Of a DNA stretch of 64,000 bases, positions 51,501 to 59,878 are shown piece after piece. The translations under genes and the position numbers were made by a program. The stretch is taken from assembly GCA_019117495.1 (NCBI GenBank), contig DWZP01000031.1:124001-188000 (forward strand). Direction: 5' to 3'. This stretch comes from Fusicatenibacter_A intestinipullorum. GTDB taxonomy: Bacteria > Bacillota > Negativicutes > Acidaminococcales > Acidaminococcaceae. Every line of letters starts with the position of its first letter. Position 1 is the stretch's first letter. A model generated the notes under the pieces. It saw only the letters and a program-made list of their open reading frames with translations. It searched no databases and had not been told where the DNA came from.

Positions 51501-54500
51501 AACAGCTTTACTGCCAAAAGCCTGACGGCACAGGCAAAAGCCGATGCTGTACAAAATGTTACCATGGAAGGCATGAGCATTAGTGCGGCTTTGTGGCCTA
51601 CCGGTTCAGTGCAGGCCAATACCGGCGGTGCAAACGCTTACAGCGATGTAACTGTTACCGTTGGCGAAAATGTATTTAAGGATAATGGCAACGATGAAAA
51701 TGCAGAAGGCATTGATTTAATCATTAAAGGCATTAACAATGTAACGCAAACAGCAAGTGCCAAAGGTATCAGTGTTTCTACATTCTTTGCCAGCGGAACC
51801 AATATTGCTCAAACCAACTCTGTACTTAATACTAATGTAACAGTTGACGGCGAAGCAAATAGAAGTAATGTTGATGATGACACTAAATATATTAATAACG
51901 TTGATATTTCTGCCGAAAGCACGGCAAATATTAATAACAGTTCCCGCGGAGATGGCGGCGCTGTTGTTGATGTCAGTCCGTATGCTGCAATGACGGAAAA
52001 TGATATTAACAGTACAACCAATGTTACTGTTAATGGTACTTGGAACATTGCAGGCCATATGACTGTTGGCGCACTGCATGAAAATAATATTAACATTAAT
52101 ACCGATGCGCTTAAAGCAGCAGTTGTAGGTCTCAGTGGTGTATATTCAGATAATAAAATTATCAACAATACAAGCGTAAACTTTAATAACGCAAATGTAA
52201 CTACCACTGGTAATCAAAAAATCAGTGCGCGCAACGATATTGATTATACTGCCGATATTCAAGGCAGCGGCTATGGCGTCGCTTCCGGTGCAGCAGTATT
52301 GGCGCAGGACGAGATTACATCCAATGCTAATGTAAATGTTACCGGTTCTCAGCTTAAAGCCGATGGTTCAATTACGATGGATGCTTTAACCGGCGATGCA
52401 AATTATGACGGTGTTGAAAAGCCCAAAGCAGCCATTGATAAAAATGTAACCATTAAATCCGCAGGTGTTGTGGCAGGTACTTATGCTGAAAGTACGGATA
52501 CAATTACCTTTACCAACAACATAAACGTTGGCGCAGGCAGCAGCATTGCCACAGTTGGCGACAATACGGCGGATGATGCCGATATTACCCTTGAGGCAGC
52601 AGACCGCACCAACTTTACCGATATTGTAACTGCCGATACACAGGGCGGTGTTATCGGTGCGGCAGGTACCAAGCTTACCAATAATATTACAAGAACTAAC
52701 AATATTGATGTCGGCGGCACGGTAGACAGCAACTATGACGCTAACTTTGATGCGGGCGACAGCAGTGTGCTTAACCTTACGCTTAAGAGCAATGCCTATA
52801 ACAAAACGGCAGCTCCGCTGGCAACTAACCCGTCCATTAGCGGCGTAGTAACGCAAAACAGCGCTATTGATTTTGCAGGCGGCAGCACGGTTAAATCGTT
52901 CCGCAACATTAACGCGGCGGCTGGCGTGGGCGATACCACGGTGGCGAAAGAATCTAAAACCTGGCGTTGGGTTGACGGCGGCGTAACCGGCACCGGTTCT
53001 ATCTCCTCCACCAGCGACGGCACAATCAGCAGCAGCGACGCTGTTGCAAACACTTCGGTTACCGTTAACGGTACGCTTGAGGCAGGCAAAAACCACGAGC
53101 TGGATATAACGATTGACTATACCACCGGCGGCAAGAAAAATATGGAAGCCGCATTTGGCGAGTATGGCGATGAGAAACTCAATCTTGATACACTTGGTGC
53201 TGCTGTAGAGAAGGCGCAAGAAGATTATAATAACAATACTACTGTTCAAGAATTGCAAAATGCTATTAAAGAATTAGATGCGTTGGAAGATAAGCAAACC
53301 AATAACAATATTGTTATTGGGCAGCTTGAAAAACAACTTGAGAGCCTTGAAACACAAAAGGATGTTTACGATACGGCTGTTACTAATGCAACTAATGATT
53401 TGAACACTTATATTGATAATAGTCTTGATGCTTATAATGACACTATATTATTACCTATAAACAAAGTTACTAAAGAAGAGTTTGTTGCCGGGCTTGAAAG
53501 CGGAGACACCAAATTTAGTGATTACTTAGCGGATTATAAAAACAAAAAGGATACGCTTACTGATGTAACTGCTAAACAAACGGAGCTTGCAAATGCAATC
53601 ACAGCTCAAGAAACGGAAATTAATTCCTATACAGATTATACTGATAGGATAAATGAGCTTAATCAAAAAATTGCTGATCTGACCGCAGAAACCAAATCTT
53701 TTCAGGAAAAATTACAAGCGGCAATAGATGCTTATGATGATGCGCTGAAAAAAGGCATTGATACTGATACCGTTAATGGGTTTATCTTTGGCAAGCAGGA
53801 CGGCACAGGGCAAAACGATTATGTTTCCGTTATACTCTCTAAAAATTCACAGTGGTATAAAGACAGCAACGGCAGCCCGATTGAAAAAATCGGTATGGCG
53901 GATTATGCAGCCAGCCTGCTTAGCAGAATGAAAAAGCTTATTGCCATGCAGCAGGAATACGCCGGGACGGATATTGGCGATGCTTATTCTACCGAGCTGG
54001 CACGTATTCAGAGAGAATTGCAGGCATTGGGTTTGTTGACTGTTGATTCGGAAGGCAACATTGGCATTGCCGAGGGTGCAAGCACTGTGCCTACCATTGA
54101 ACTTAAAGATTTAGCGGTATCCGGCGGCAACGTTAACATTACCGGCGGCACGCTGAATGGTGAAGGTACAATTACTGCTAACGGCACTCCTTCCGTAACG
54201 GTTACCAATAATACGGATTTCTTCCTGCGTGTTAACGATGTTACCGTTGAGAGCGACGGCGGCAGCGTGCTTTACAATAACGCTTCTATAAACGTAGGTA
54301 AGGATAAGAAATATAATGAAACCCTTACTGTTAATGCTATAAAGAATAACATTACAAATAATGATGGTAATACTGATAGCTTTAGCGGCAATAACGCGCA
54401 AATTACTATTACTAACACAACAAGCACAAAAGCAAGCGAATCTACGCTTTACACACCGGATATTGGCATTTACGGCACCATTTATAATCCGTATGGCAAT

Positions 54501-57500
54501 ATAACCATTGAAAACTCGCAGAACAGCATTTATGTTGCCGGTGAAGTAACCGATGAATACGGTACTGTCACGCAGCAGGCTGGCAGCATTAAAGGGCGCA
54601 CCATTAACCTTACTGCGGGCGGCGCCATTACGCAGGGTTACAGTGATGAAATTTATCATGTAGCCGGCGACCCGCAAAACTCGGTAGATAATACTGACCT
54701 TGCTGCTATTCAGGCTGCCTTAATTGAAGCTTTGGATAACCAGACCAGCGATGGTAGGTATTATGTTGCTTTTAATAGCGTAGATGGGTTGGCAGAATTT
54801 TTACAGACTCTAACTGTAAACGGTGAGAAGTTGTTTGCTGATAGGGCAAAAGAGGTTGCGCAACAGCTTACAGGCGGAACGGATACCAGTAAACCCGGTA
54901 TTGCTGCTGCCGGTGCAATTTACATTAATGCGGCAAGCATTAACGTAAACGGCACAATTCAAAGCGGTTACGAAAGCTATAAACTGGAACTGAATCAGGA
55001 AAAAGTTGCCGAACTTATGAGCCAAACTTATACCGGAACCGGCAGCAGCGATGCTGATTTTATGACGGATGAATACCGTGTTACCAAAGGTTCAACCGGC
55101 GCAAACTACGAAAATGGCGAGTTTGTTTACGGTGTGCAGGCGTGGTATAACCCTGTTACAAATCAAATCTTTACCGAAGATATTGACCAGGCAGGCGGCG
55201 GGCGCATTTACCTGACGGGTGCTATTGCCAATACCAACGCTAATGGCGGCAAACTGGTTGTGCTGGACGGCGGCTCAAATTATGAACTTAATGGTTCGGT
55301 CGATAAAACTAACGACTTTACCTTTAAGCTGGGCAGCATTAACGCCGATACTGTTGAAGGGCAGATTGTTATTAATGATACCAATACCGGCAGCACTGTA
55401 ACTTATACCAGAGATAAAGTTACTATTGTTGATAAAGATGCTAAAGAAACAGTAACAGATATTGATGGCAGTTCCACTTATAATCCTAAAAAAGGTTTGT
55501 ATTATAACTGGAGCAATGGCACGGCAAGCCGTGTAATTACCAGTTATGAATACGTTAGCGACAGCAGCTGGTGGGGCCTGGCAAGCAAAAGCTGGGAAGA
55601 AGTTGTTAACCAGATGGACCAGGTAACAAAAGACGAAATGCAGGTTGGCGATTCTCTTACTCAGAATACCATACTGGACGCAATGGGCAACATTATTGCC
55701 GATGGTTCAACCGGTAAAAACGGTTGGCTGGAAGGTTATAAAGAGCTTGGCAGCGAGGGCAGCAACAGCTCGGCAATTACCGGCAGCACTGCAAAAGGCG
55801 CTGGCACTATATATCAGATTTCCTTCGACCGTAAGGCAGAACCTAAGCAGGGTGTTGATTCGGCTGGTAACAAGTTATATTGGACTACTGTTACCGATGA
55901 TGACGGTAATGAATCGCAGGTTCTTACTACTGACGCAACAACCAACGGCGTTGCCAACCAGCCTTATTATCTTAAAGACGCTGATGGTAAGTACATCTAC
56001 GAAACTGAAATTTCGGATAAAGTAACTACCACCAAAAAGAAAGGCCTGCTGGGCTTGTGGGGCAAAACCGTTACTACTACATGGAAAGAAACCAGCGGCA
56101 TGCTTACGGCGTACAACTTTGGCGTAAAAGCGGATAATAAGATTGGCATTGAATTTGTTGGCAACAGTACTGGCAGTGTTGGTAATATTACCAGTAACGG
56201 CAACATCCTGCTCGGCGGCGATATTAATATGGGTTCCGTTGATATTAAGAGTGACGGCAGTATCTCCCGCCTTGACGATGCTACAGTAATTTCTGATAAC
56301 GCAAGTTTCAGCGCGGCAACCGGCATCGATGTTATCCAAAAGAACGTTAGCAAAGATTTGCATCTTAACGCTGTATCAGACAGCGGTGCTATTAATATTC
56401 AAGCCATTGCGGCTAACGCCAATATTAATGACGTTTATATTGATAACGTAAGTACAACCGGCAGCGTAAGCATTACCGCCGAGGGCGATTTGCTGAACGG
56501 GAAAACTGATGGCAGTACTGTTTTAACCGGCAATGGAATTACCCTGCAATCGTACAATGGTAGCATTGGTGCAGAAAATAGCAGACTTGCCATTGATGGC
56601 GGTACTACTGCAACTAACGCCTATGCTAACGGCGGTATTTACCTTAGTGAAGCGACCGGCAACATGTACCTTGGCGAGATTGTTGCTGAAAACGGCTATG
56701 TTGTGCTTGAAGTTACTGGCGATGGCGCAGGCTTTGTAGATGCTATTGTTAATAACGATGTTATGAGCGAATCTGATCAAGACCGTATCGCTGCTTGGAA
56801 AGAAATGGGATTGCTTGATGATGGCACTGCTTATGCAAAGCTTAATGGTAACCAGTTGAAGAACCTTGAAGCTGCGGCTGGTAATGGTTCCTTCTTTATG
56901 GACGGTAAAACAGATATTGCCGAGGCACAAGAAAAAGGAGCACAGCTTGTAGAAACAGGCAAGAAATTTGTAGACCTGATGAAGGGCGGTGCACAGGAAG
57001 TTCAGAATGCTAAAGAGGCGCTGAATGAAGCACAAGGACAGTTAAATGAAGCGATTGCTGCACTTGGCAATGATGCTACGAGTAAACAAAATTATAAAGA
57101 TGCGCTTGAAGCTTATAACGCTGCTTATGATAAATATGAAACGGTTGGCGCTGGGTATGAGCAGCAAAAGACAAACTTTATTGAAAACAGCGGCTTTAAA
57201 GATAATGCGCAGGCTGTGGAATGGCTGTATAACTACGAAGCAATTGGCAATGCCGAAGCCGACAACTACGGTTGGACACAGCAGCAATTGCTGTATGCAG
57301 TACAAGATACTGTTATTAACCCTGCAGCAGGCAGCGTAAGCGATGTTAAAACTGCTAACGTAACGGGCAACAACATTACGTTTATCTCTAACACCGGCAA
57401 CCTTGGCGTTGTAGATACTGGTGAAACTACTATTGGCACAGGTGAACTTACAAATATGTTCACTAAAAACGGTACGTTAACTGCTGATGAACAATCTAAG

Positions 57501-59816
57501 CTCGACAAACTTGCTTCGGCAAGGGCCGGCGATGTAACTTGGGGCAAAGATGAAATTACCATTAAACGCACAACGCCGGTAAGCGTTAAGTTGAACAGCG
57601 ACGGCGGTACGGTTACTGTGAAAACCAGCGACAATAAGACTCCGACGGCTGACAATATTTACCTGTTGGCGAAAGATTCCGTACTTAACGCCGATGAATT
57701 TGCGGCTAACGACCTGCGCCTGAGCGGCCAGGAAGGCATTAACGTTAACAAAGTAACCGGCAACAAGATTATTCTTGAAGGCGGCAGCGGCGACATTGGA
57801 TATATTGATAAAAATGATGTTGATAAAACCTTGCAGGCAATGCAGGTAACGCTTAACAGTAACAATAGTTACATCAGCGCTAACGCGGCAGGCAACATTA
57901 AATTGCAGCAGGTTCTTAAAAATCCTGATGAAATTGTTGACTTTACGCTGGGCAGCGTAGCGGGCACTAATGTTGATATTACCGCTAACGGCAATATTGT
58001 AAGTAAAGCAGACGACATCGGTTACATCAACGCCAGTGGTACAATTAACCTTACTTCTGAAGACGGCGGTATTGGCATAACTACTAAAGGGCTGCGTATT
58101 AAAAACAGCGGCGCGGTTGTTAATACCAATGTTCAAGACGCTATCAGCATTGAAGCCGTACAGGACGGCACGCTTATTCTTGGCGAAATGAAGCAGGAAA
58201 GCGGTGGCGTAACGGTTGAAAGCGAAGGCACAATTATGCTTGGGCGTGAAGATGATGCCAACACGGAAGGTACTGACGAAAGCGTAACAGGCTCTATCGA
58301 TGCTAAGGACGATGTAACTCTGCATGCAGAAGACGATATCATCATCAGCGGCAAGCTGCACGTTAACGCAACAGATAATAACGGTACGCTGCAGCTGCAC
58401 TCCAATACTGGTGATATAATTCAGACTACAGCTGAAAAGGGCAATAACATTGTTGCGGCTAATGTAGGCATTGCGGCAGTTGGCGGCGATGTTGAGCTTG
58501 ATAACCCGTACAACATAATTAAAAAAGTTGATTTGCAGGCAGTTGGCGGCAGCCTTGGGCTTACGGTAAGCAACCCCGATGGCTTTAACGTTGATATGGG
58601 CGGCTTTACTAATAAACAGGGCGGCGATATTAACCTTACTAACAGCAATGGCAGTGTTAACATTACTACAGAAGACATTGCTGAACCGGCACAGAAGAAA
58701 GACCCTGCAAATATTAACGGCAGCCTTATTGTAACTGCTGACGAAGTTGATGAGGCGGTTGAAGCCAATGTTAATAACGATGGCATTATTAAGGCAGCAG
58801 GCAACATCAACTTTAATGCAGAAGATAATGTTAACAATGAAGAAGCTTTGATTGCAGGCAGAGATGCAGATATTAATTTTGACGCAGGCAATGATGTAAA
58901 TAACGAAAGCACTGTAAACGCAGGTGCAGATGTTAACTTCGGCGCAGGTAATGATGTAAACAACGAAAGCACTGTAAACGCAGGTACAGATGTTAGCTTC
59001 GGCGCAGGCAATGATATCATTAATAATGATATTGTTGATGCAGGCAGGAACGTTAACTTTAATGCGGCTAAAGATATTTACAATAACAGTACTGTAAATG
59101 CTGATGAAACTATTGAGTTTACTGCAGTTGACGGTGTAATTAACAGCGATACTGTTAACGGTAAAGATGTTATCATGCAGGCTATTGAACAAGAGCTTGA
59201 AAACATCCTTGCCAAAGACAGCGTAACGCTTAACGGCGACAGAATCCACGGACAGAATATTACCCAGAATACGGATGCAGACGGCGATTTAATTATCAAC
59301 ACCGATTCCGATAGCGGCAGCGGACCGATTGAATCGCTGGTAATTGATAAGATTGATGCTAACGATAAATCCGTATTTACGGAATTGTGGGCAGTAGAAG
59401 CTGATATTACAACTGTTGATGACAAGATGGACTTTAATGACATCATGATTGAAGAAAATGCATGGCTTGAAAATAGCGGCACTTTGGCAACTATTTACGG
59501 TAATGTACCTGTAAAAGATGACGATGCCAATGTTCATATTTACCAGTCTTATCCTTCCATGTATGTTAACTTCATAGATGCAGATACCGTTGAAACTGAC
59601 GGCAGGCTGCTGAGCCTTGATGATTACTGGTATGCTTACGACCAGCGCTTCACGGCAGAGAACCATCTGCGCTGGCAGCATGGGCGTTACCTTGACGAGG
59701 ACTGGAAACAGGCATACGGCTACGGTTTATCGCTGCATAACCGCTACGGCCTGATTGATTATCAGGAATTTACCGAAACAAACGCCGGTGCTGATGAAGT
59801 TGCTGTGGAAGCTTAA
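42558..59816 (+). CDS. giant TpsA filamentous adhesin (LktA/haemagglutinin-like), 5752 aa
   Basis: One uninterrupted 17.3-kb frame. Residues 1-39 are a long basic signal region ending VGFAQS. The TPS secretion domain follows (about 40-290): GSIEVKGNVTHIWADKVVSNAA, then NLFFLSKDGMAVGKSGVINTGSLYVMTPT, the equivalent of the NPNGI-type motif. The bulk is parallel beta-helix repeats rich in Asn, Asp, Gly, Ala and Val, with many GxAGTGA blocks. Two helical, probably coiled-coil segments interrupt it (about 3525-3735 and 4788-4875). Near the end is a 20-residue tandem repeat (58801-59160). The C-terminus is a short aromatic segment (YWYAYDQRF, LRWQHGRYL) with no barrel. It resembles Fusobacterium leukotoxin-type filamentous adhesins. 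Confidence 0.9.
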   Translation: MSISRKFQRSKSKYTLSQKIISAVTAAGFIMQPIVGFAQSINKINNNGSIEVKGNVTHIWADKVVSNAAVNVFKDFQLDANNIANMYFNTKGASGADAANLVNFVNSRIDINGTVNAVKDNKIGGNLFFLSKDGMAVGKSGVINTGSLYVMTPTQDFMDAAKTIATTAPDETAAEKLAHITNITTDAASWQSIPLNSSGTITVLGKVNAVNEVRLRAAKIGVGKNVDDSVVDNVSAGGIAAENAHIKTGITDFSNIVNINYKDESGNDVAVNSGITNLTATKTGSGDIVLEAYVDASNDKNEIEKLPVIGGTILGTTAESVENTFTEQEFAASVDIYGEVNATGKADINATAINSNADFDETLNDYKANNNDVAQLATVKADVNIGGTVKAVDDVNIKAEAVNRYVDNTGGFAKALSVGISSGTPLTGDVAYSVLDTEANVNVASGANVESENGSVDIDAKAETLAASAASTTGLKFKAAGGLTGANVPATAVVYTGVDNKANVTVEGNIKAGEDISIDADADMKVEADNKMSLKGKMANQFVVGVTVAGAENSASVDIKGTGNEVSAGNDLSVNAKADSDFTSSTSIKAPEASAITVAVNVTDFNSNANVNINTDLTAGSNLNVAADNTIVSDNVNAETKLGSNKYISAATQVVTTNAEGKITEVKNFINGLKTKLGFEAGGSDDIKTQLQLSEILKAGATVTYSGQEHKSGVNIGKNGSLTAQNGMLGVNAETLIEDAHIAATGTTYSYNDAYPAGATLNAAVLVNNMDNSSSVVVADRDAASTEPALSGKTGVDVNASVSFEYNRIQNMIQDVKDAYNQIETATASLDGAIKTDFDKFLNDLQTQISTWESAFATANETLATSDSGVLSIGEAATAGYSILNALNNLNTMLDSTSGSEVADATKVSIQGASDLLSSALAFIDPNSYGNFAASSASKGSSGNQSTVGGHIPSAINGAGTVIVNNVDTVSKVEIGSNTGIASDRDVNINAESFMKDVTLGGLNAVPITNSGGGTTASIGATVNYSDFNTDTVVAVNNGASITGGNINIAGSNVIDHVSVAGSAGVGPSGETQSNGVVLNGMLSFVNGSSDILTVVDDGASLTAKQNEYTETVEDESTGADKETKKYTEGNISITGHNNSNIVNVAAGLNFGTGSGAVGVGLAYTDFAVKNIAGVADVAGQIENLYSSKDDNGEVAVDDSKVAELDGELNNTYTSTASSDTNDATASSTTKGSISAYGFNVDAATDGSIQSVSAAASANKNDDTGKESFFGKLKGKFSNVENKVFNKLDEKTGQIFGSGSDSGKADEMFNKGSSSHGTGGGIKLVGSTSGKGGFMPSFSIAGSGSVSLNSLDNATEAVVDNVNITMQPTSNVNGDISVTARDALYAGAYSGAAALQWKKGGSADNTSVGFSGAAGVNDIDNAVKATIKNSTISNAGKIDTMALSGGEQLALGLGLAVVKADGTSGVSGNAAVSVNLIDHDVEALLENNTVDNADDINVAAYARDIENTGGGTLSAGQQKVGVGATVAVAQLNNNISAGIKGGSYTKVGNVDVDAMNALKNITVGIAAGATVPSGGDGASAVAEGAGVYNEVHNTTNAFIEGNGSDDKVVITTVDGGSVDVIAQDVAIAENSIYEQALDRLADGKEEIAKRMGSDFDITGESELNGIETDDIKAQLNNKDAEGAGTQSNENSTEEVNLNKDSGSSIITVAGGLAATTGKGAGGAAVAITDIENNYTANVEYAQITAEELNAEAGSDSNIVTVSGGIAAASKGSGVGSVTWNDVENTAKANIKYSVVNAQAASANASNTAQIISVAGQISGAGKAGVGATLSYIWLDNSTEANITSTTFDKRNKAETEGITVTADTENRSDSYNIAAGVSAAGTAAVSGNVAVTQTHGTSGAVIDGAIINNAKAVSAYALDDTDILSVIGTVSAAGTASVGAGVAYTEIGSTSTDEDDAQQTVAEVKNTNITTVDNSEINAKAEDDSRVINVAVGIGGAGTAAVQGASATSLINKTTGAELTNTNIYKDSANSQNANVTVDAQNNSEITSSADVASVAGTAGVGAGVAVNRIVQNTNAAVNGGTMHINNLTVNANGTPRIENIGIGVGAGGTAGVTGSVAVNMIENDVTAHIGSGATIVADGTVGVVATSDEQIANYAGQASVAGTGAAVGLSVSYNELTGNTTAIIDGDTTSVSASGKGYALKVKDSVDDNSILDNVVDKNTFDSQNTLGDVRIESEYKGVAVSASSTHAIKSFIINAGVAGTGAAVNGTVNVNQIGGSTKAAITGSNINKDNANAAGNVNVIAHDYTNSAGMVGTASITGTGAGIGLGSDTNTVSREVTAEVSGKAKDNKNIINAADFNVDANAKQGISSLTVSAAGAGIGVGLSNATSVALLNGKTTAKVNNANITASSMNVTANHTGKLNTMGTVLGVAGAGAGVSVGVSVLNENSETVAEVSGGDITITNDDESNNIKVKAANSTKVDYNLYTASAGLAGVAGAIGVSNINSRVKTNVADVVMSDSEADDINIGAENAINFTNTSGSGAGGAVGFGGGVAVNTIDSQVSTNVTNAQLNAANDINVTAQETRKVNQMTVNAGAGLVAGGANVMITNVGSAVADIYGSGLQTDDDGQVQDNSGINTATIFEEANEAVEGNKLKDGDTYCVEVNNVPDIKAQTGTDNASVVKVDINNKTTFNAGNKVTAEAVADTNVTMDAVQASGAAVISATGTVGILDVNRNSVVNINNATINAKDLAVSTTQKGTSNLSIYQGNVGGAGSIGAAYGSASSTGVNNISVSESILNIGSNVDINANDESKTAVNAFGVTLAGGGAASVIVAQGSNNSSTNIDVNDTDIYAGEDIDIHAERQAKDEKGNKVDSLIVSAKAASGGLMFAGAGVGATADELGKVGVTVAGGSNFTAGSDINITALNAPSVRAETGSLSASMVASGAITVAEANIGKHIEPEDKENENKEDNGHLKTFVNIGDGNSFTAKSLTAQAKADAVQNVTMEGMSISAALWPTGSVQANTGGANAYSDVTVTVGENVFKDNGNDENAEGIDLIIKGINNVTQTASAKGISVSTFFASGTNIAQTNSVLNTNVTVDGEANRSNVDDDTKYINNVDISAESTANINNSSRGDGGAVVDVSPYAAMTENDINSTTNVTVNGTWNIAGHMTVGALHENNININTDALKAAVVGLSGVYSDNKIINNTSVNFNNANVTTTGNQKISARNDIDYTADIQGSGYGVASGAAVLAQDEITSNANVNVTGSQLKADGSITMDALTGDANYDGVEKPKAAIDKNVTIKSAGVVAGTYAESTDTITFTNNINVGAGSSIATVGDNTADDADITLEAADRTNFTDIVTADTQGGVIGAAGTKLTNNITRTNNIDVGGTVDSNYDANFDAGDSSVLNLTLKSNAYNKTAAPLATNPSISGVVTQNSAIDFAGGSTVKSFRNINAAAGVGDTTVAKESKTWRWVDGGVTGTGSISSTSDGTISSSDAVANTSVTVNGTLEAGKNHELDITIDYTTGGKKNMEAAFGEYGDEKLNLDTLGAAVEKAQEDYNNNTTVQELQNAIKELDALEDKQTNNNIVIGQLEKQLESLETQKDVYDTAVTNATNDLNTYIDNSLDAYNDTILLPINKVTKEEFVAGLESGDTKFSDYLADYKNKKDTLTDVTAKQTELANAITAQETEINSYTDYTDRINELNQKIADLTAETKSFQEKLQAAIDAYDDALKKGIDTDTVNGFIFGKQDGTGQNDYVSVILSKNSQWYKDSNGSPIEKIGMADYAASLLSRMKKLIAMQQEYAGTDIGDAYSTELARIQRELQALGLLTVDSEGNIGIAEGASTVPTIELKDLAVSGGNVNITGGTLNGEGTITANGTPSVTVTNNTDFFLRVNDVTVESDGGSVLYNNASINVGKDKKYNETLTVNAIKNNITNNDGNTDSFSGNNAQITITNTTSTKASESTLYTPDIGIYGTIYNPYGNITIENSQNSIYVAGEVTDEYGTVTQQAGSIKGRTINLTAGGAITQGYSDEIYHVAGDPQNSVDNTDLAAIQAALIEALDNQTSDGRYYVAFNSVDGLAEFLQTLTVNGEKLFADRAKEVAQQLTGGTDTSKPGIAAAGAIYINAASINVNGTIQSGYESYKLELNQEKVAELMSQTYTGTGSSDADFMTDEYRVTKGSTGANYENGEFVYGVQAWYNPVTNQIFTEDIDQAGGGRIYLTGAIANTNANGGKLVVLDGGSNYELNGSVDKTNDFTFKLGSINADTVEGQIVINDTNTGSTVTYTRDKVTIVDKDAKETVTDIDGSSTYNPKKGLYYNWSNGTASRVITSYEYVSDSSWWGLASKSWEEVVNQMDQVTKDEMQVGDSLTQNTILDAMGNIIADGSTGKNGWLEGYKELGSEGSNSSAITGSTAKGAGTIYQISFDRKAEPKQGVDSAGNKLYWTTVTDDDGNESQVLTTDATTNGVANQPYYLKDADGKYIYETEISDKVTTTKKKGLLGLWGKTVTTTWKETSGMLTAYNFGVKADNKIGIEFVGNSTGSVGNITSNGNILLGGDINMGSVDIKSDGSISRLDDATVISDNASFSAATGIDVIQKNVSKDLHLNAVSDSGAINIQAIAANANINDVYIDNVSTTGSVSITAEGDLLNGKTDGSTVLTGNGITLQSYNGSIGAENSRLAIDGGTTATNAYANGGIYLSEATGNMYLGEIVAENGYVVLEVTGDGAGFVDAIVNNDVMSESDQDRIAAWKEMGLLDDGTAYAKLNGNQLKNLEAAAGNGSFFMDGKTDIAEAQEKGAQLVETGKKFVDLMKGGAQEVQNAKEALNEAQGQLNEAIAALGNDATSKQNYKDALEAYNAAYDKYETVGAGYEQQKTNFIENSGFKDNAQAVEWLYNYEAIGNAEADNYGWTQQQLLYAVQDTVINPAAGSVSDVKTANVTGNNITFISNTGNLGVVDTGETTIGTGELTNMFTKNGTLTADEQSKLDKLASARAGDVTWGKDEITIKRTTPVSVKLNSDGGTVTVKTSDNKTPTADNIYLLAKDSVLNADEFAANDLRLSGQEGINVNKVTGNKIILEGGSGDIGYIDKNDVDKTLQAMQVTLNSNNSYISANAAGNIKLQQVLKNPDEIVDFTLGSVAGTNVDITANGNIVSKADDIGYINASGTINLTSEDGGIGITTKGLRIKNSGAVVNTNVQDAISIEAVQDGTLILGEMKQESGGVTVESEGTIMLGREDDANTEGTDESVTGSIDAKDDVTLHAEDDIIISGKLHVNATDNNGTLQLHSNTGDIIQTTAEKGNNIVAANVGIAAVGGDVELDNPYNIIKKVDLQAVGGSLGLTVSNPDGFNVDMGGFTNKQGGDINLTNSNGSVNITTEDIAEPAQKKDPANINGSLIVTADEVDEAVEANVNNDGIIKAAGNINFNAEDNVNNEEALIAGRDADINFDAGNDVNNESTVNAGADVNFGAGNDVNNESTVNAGTDVSFGAGNDIINNDIVDAGRNVNFNAAKDIYNNSTVNADETIEFTAVDGVINSDTVNGKDVIMQAIEQELENILAKDSVTLNGDRIHGQNITQNTDADGDLIINTDSDSGSGPIESLVIDKIDANDKSVFTELWAVEADITTVDDKMDFNDIMIEENAWLENSGTLATIYGNVPVKDDDANVHIYQSYPSMYVNFIDADTVETDGRLLSLDDYWYAYDQRFTAENHLRWQHGRYLDEDWKQAYGYGLSLHNRYGLIDYQEFTETNAGADEVAVEA
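58801..59160 (+). repeat. 60-bp tandem repeat encoding 20-residue beta-helix coils
   Basis: Six consecutive in-frame 60-nt units. The core protein unit reads like GNDVNNESTVNAGADVNF. Units 2 and 3 are almost identical at DNA level (58874-58993), the flanking ones more diverged, suggesting recent duplication of one helix turn. Confidence 0.85.
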
Positions 59817-59829
59817 CAAAAATTAATAT

Positions 59830-59850
59830 CCGGGGGCTGTATGCCTCCGG
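59830..59850 (+). other. hairpin between tpsA and the YbjN-like gene
   Basis: CCGGGGG (59830-59836) pairs with CCTCCGG (59844-59850) with one wobble. No T run follows, so it is more likely an mRNA-stability or processing element than a terminator. Confidence 0.4.
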
Positions 59851-59878
59851 GTATTACAAATAATTTTGGAGGTCAGGC

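Noticed and set aside
42785..59681. Many long minus-strand frames opposite tpsA (for example 47958-48680 and 57477-59249)
   Set aside because: They mirror the repetitive Asn/Gly/Val codon bias of tpsA, have no ribosome sites and show no family motifs.
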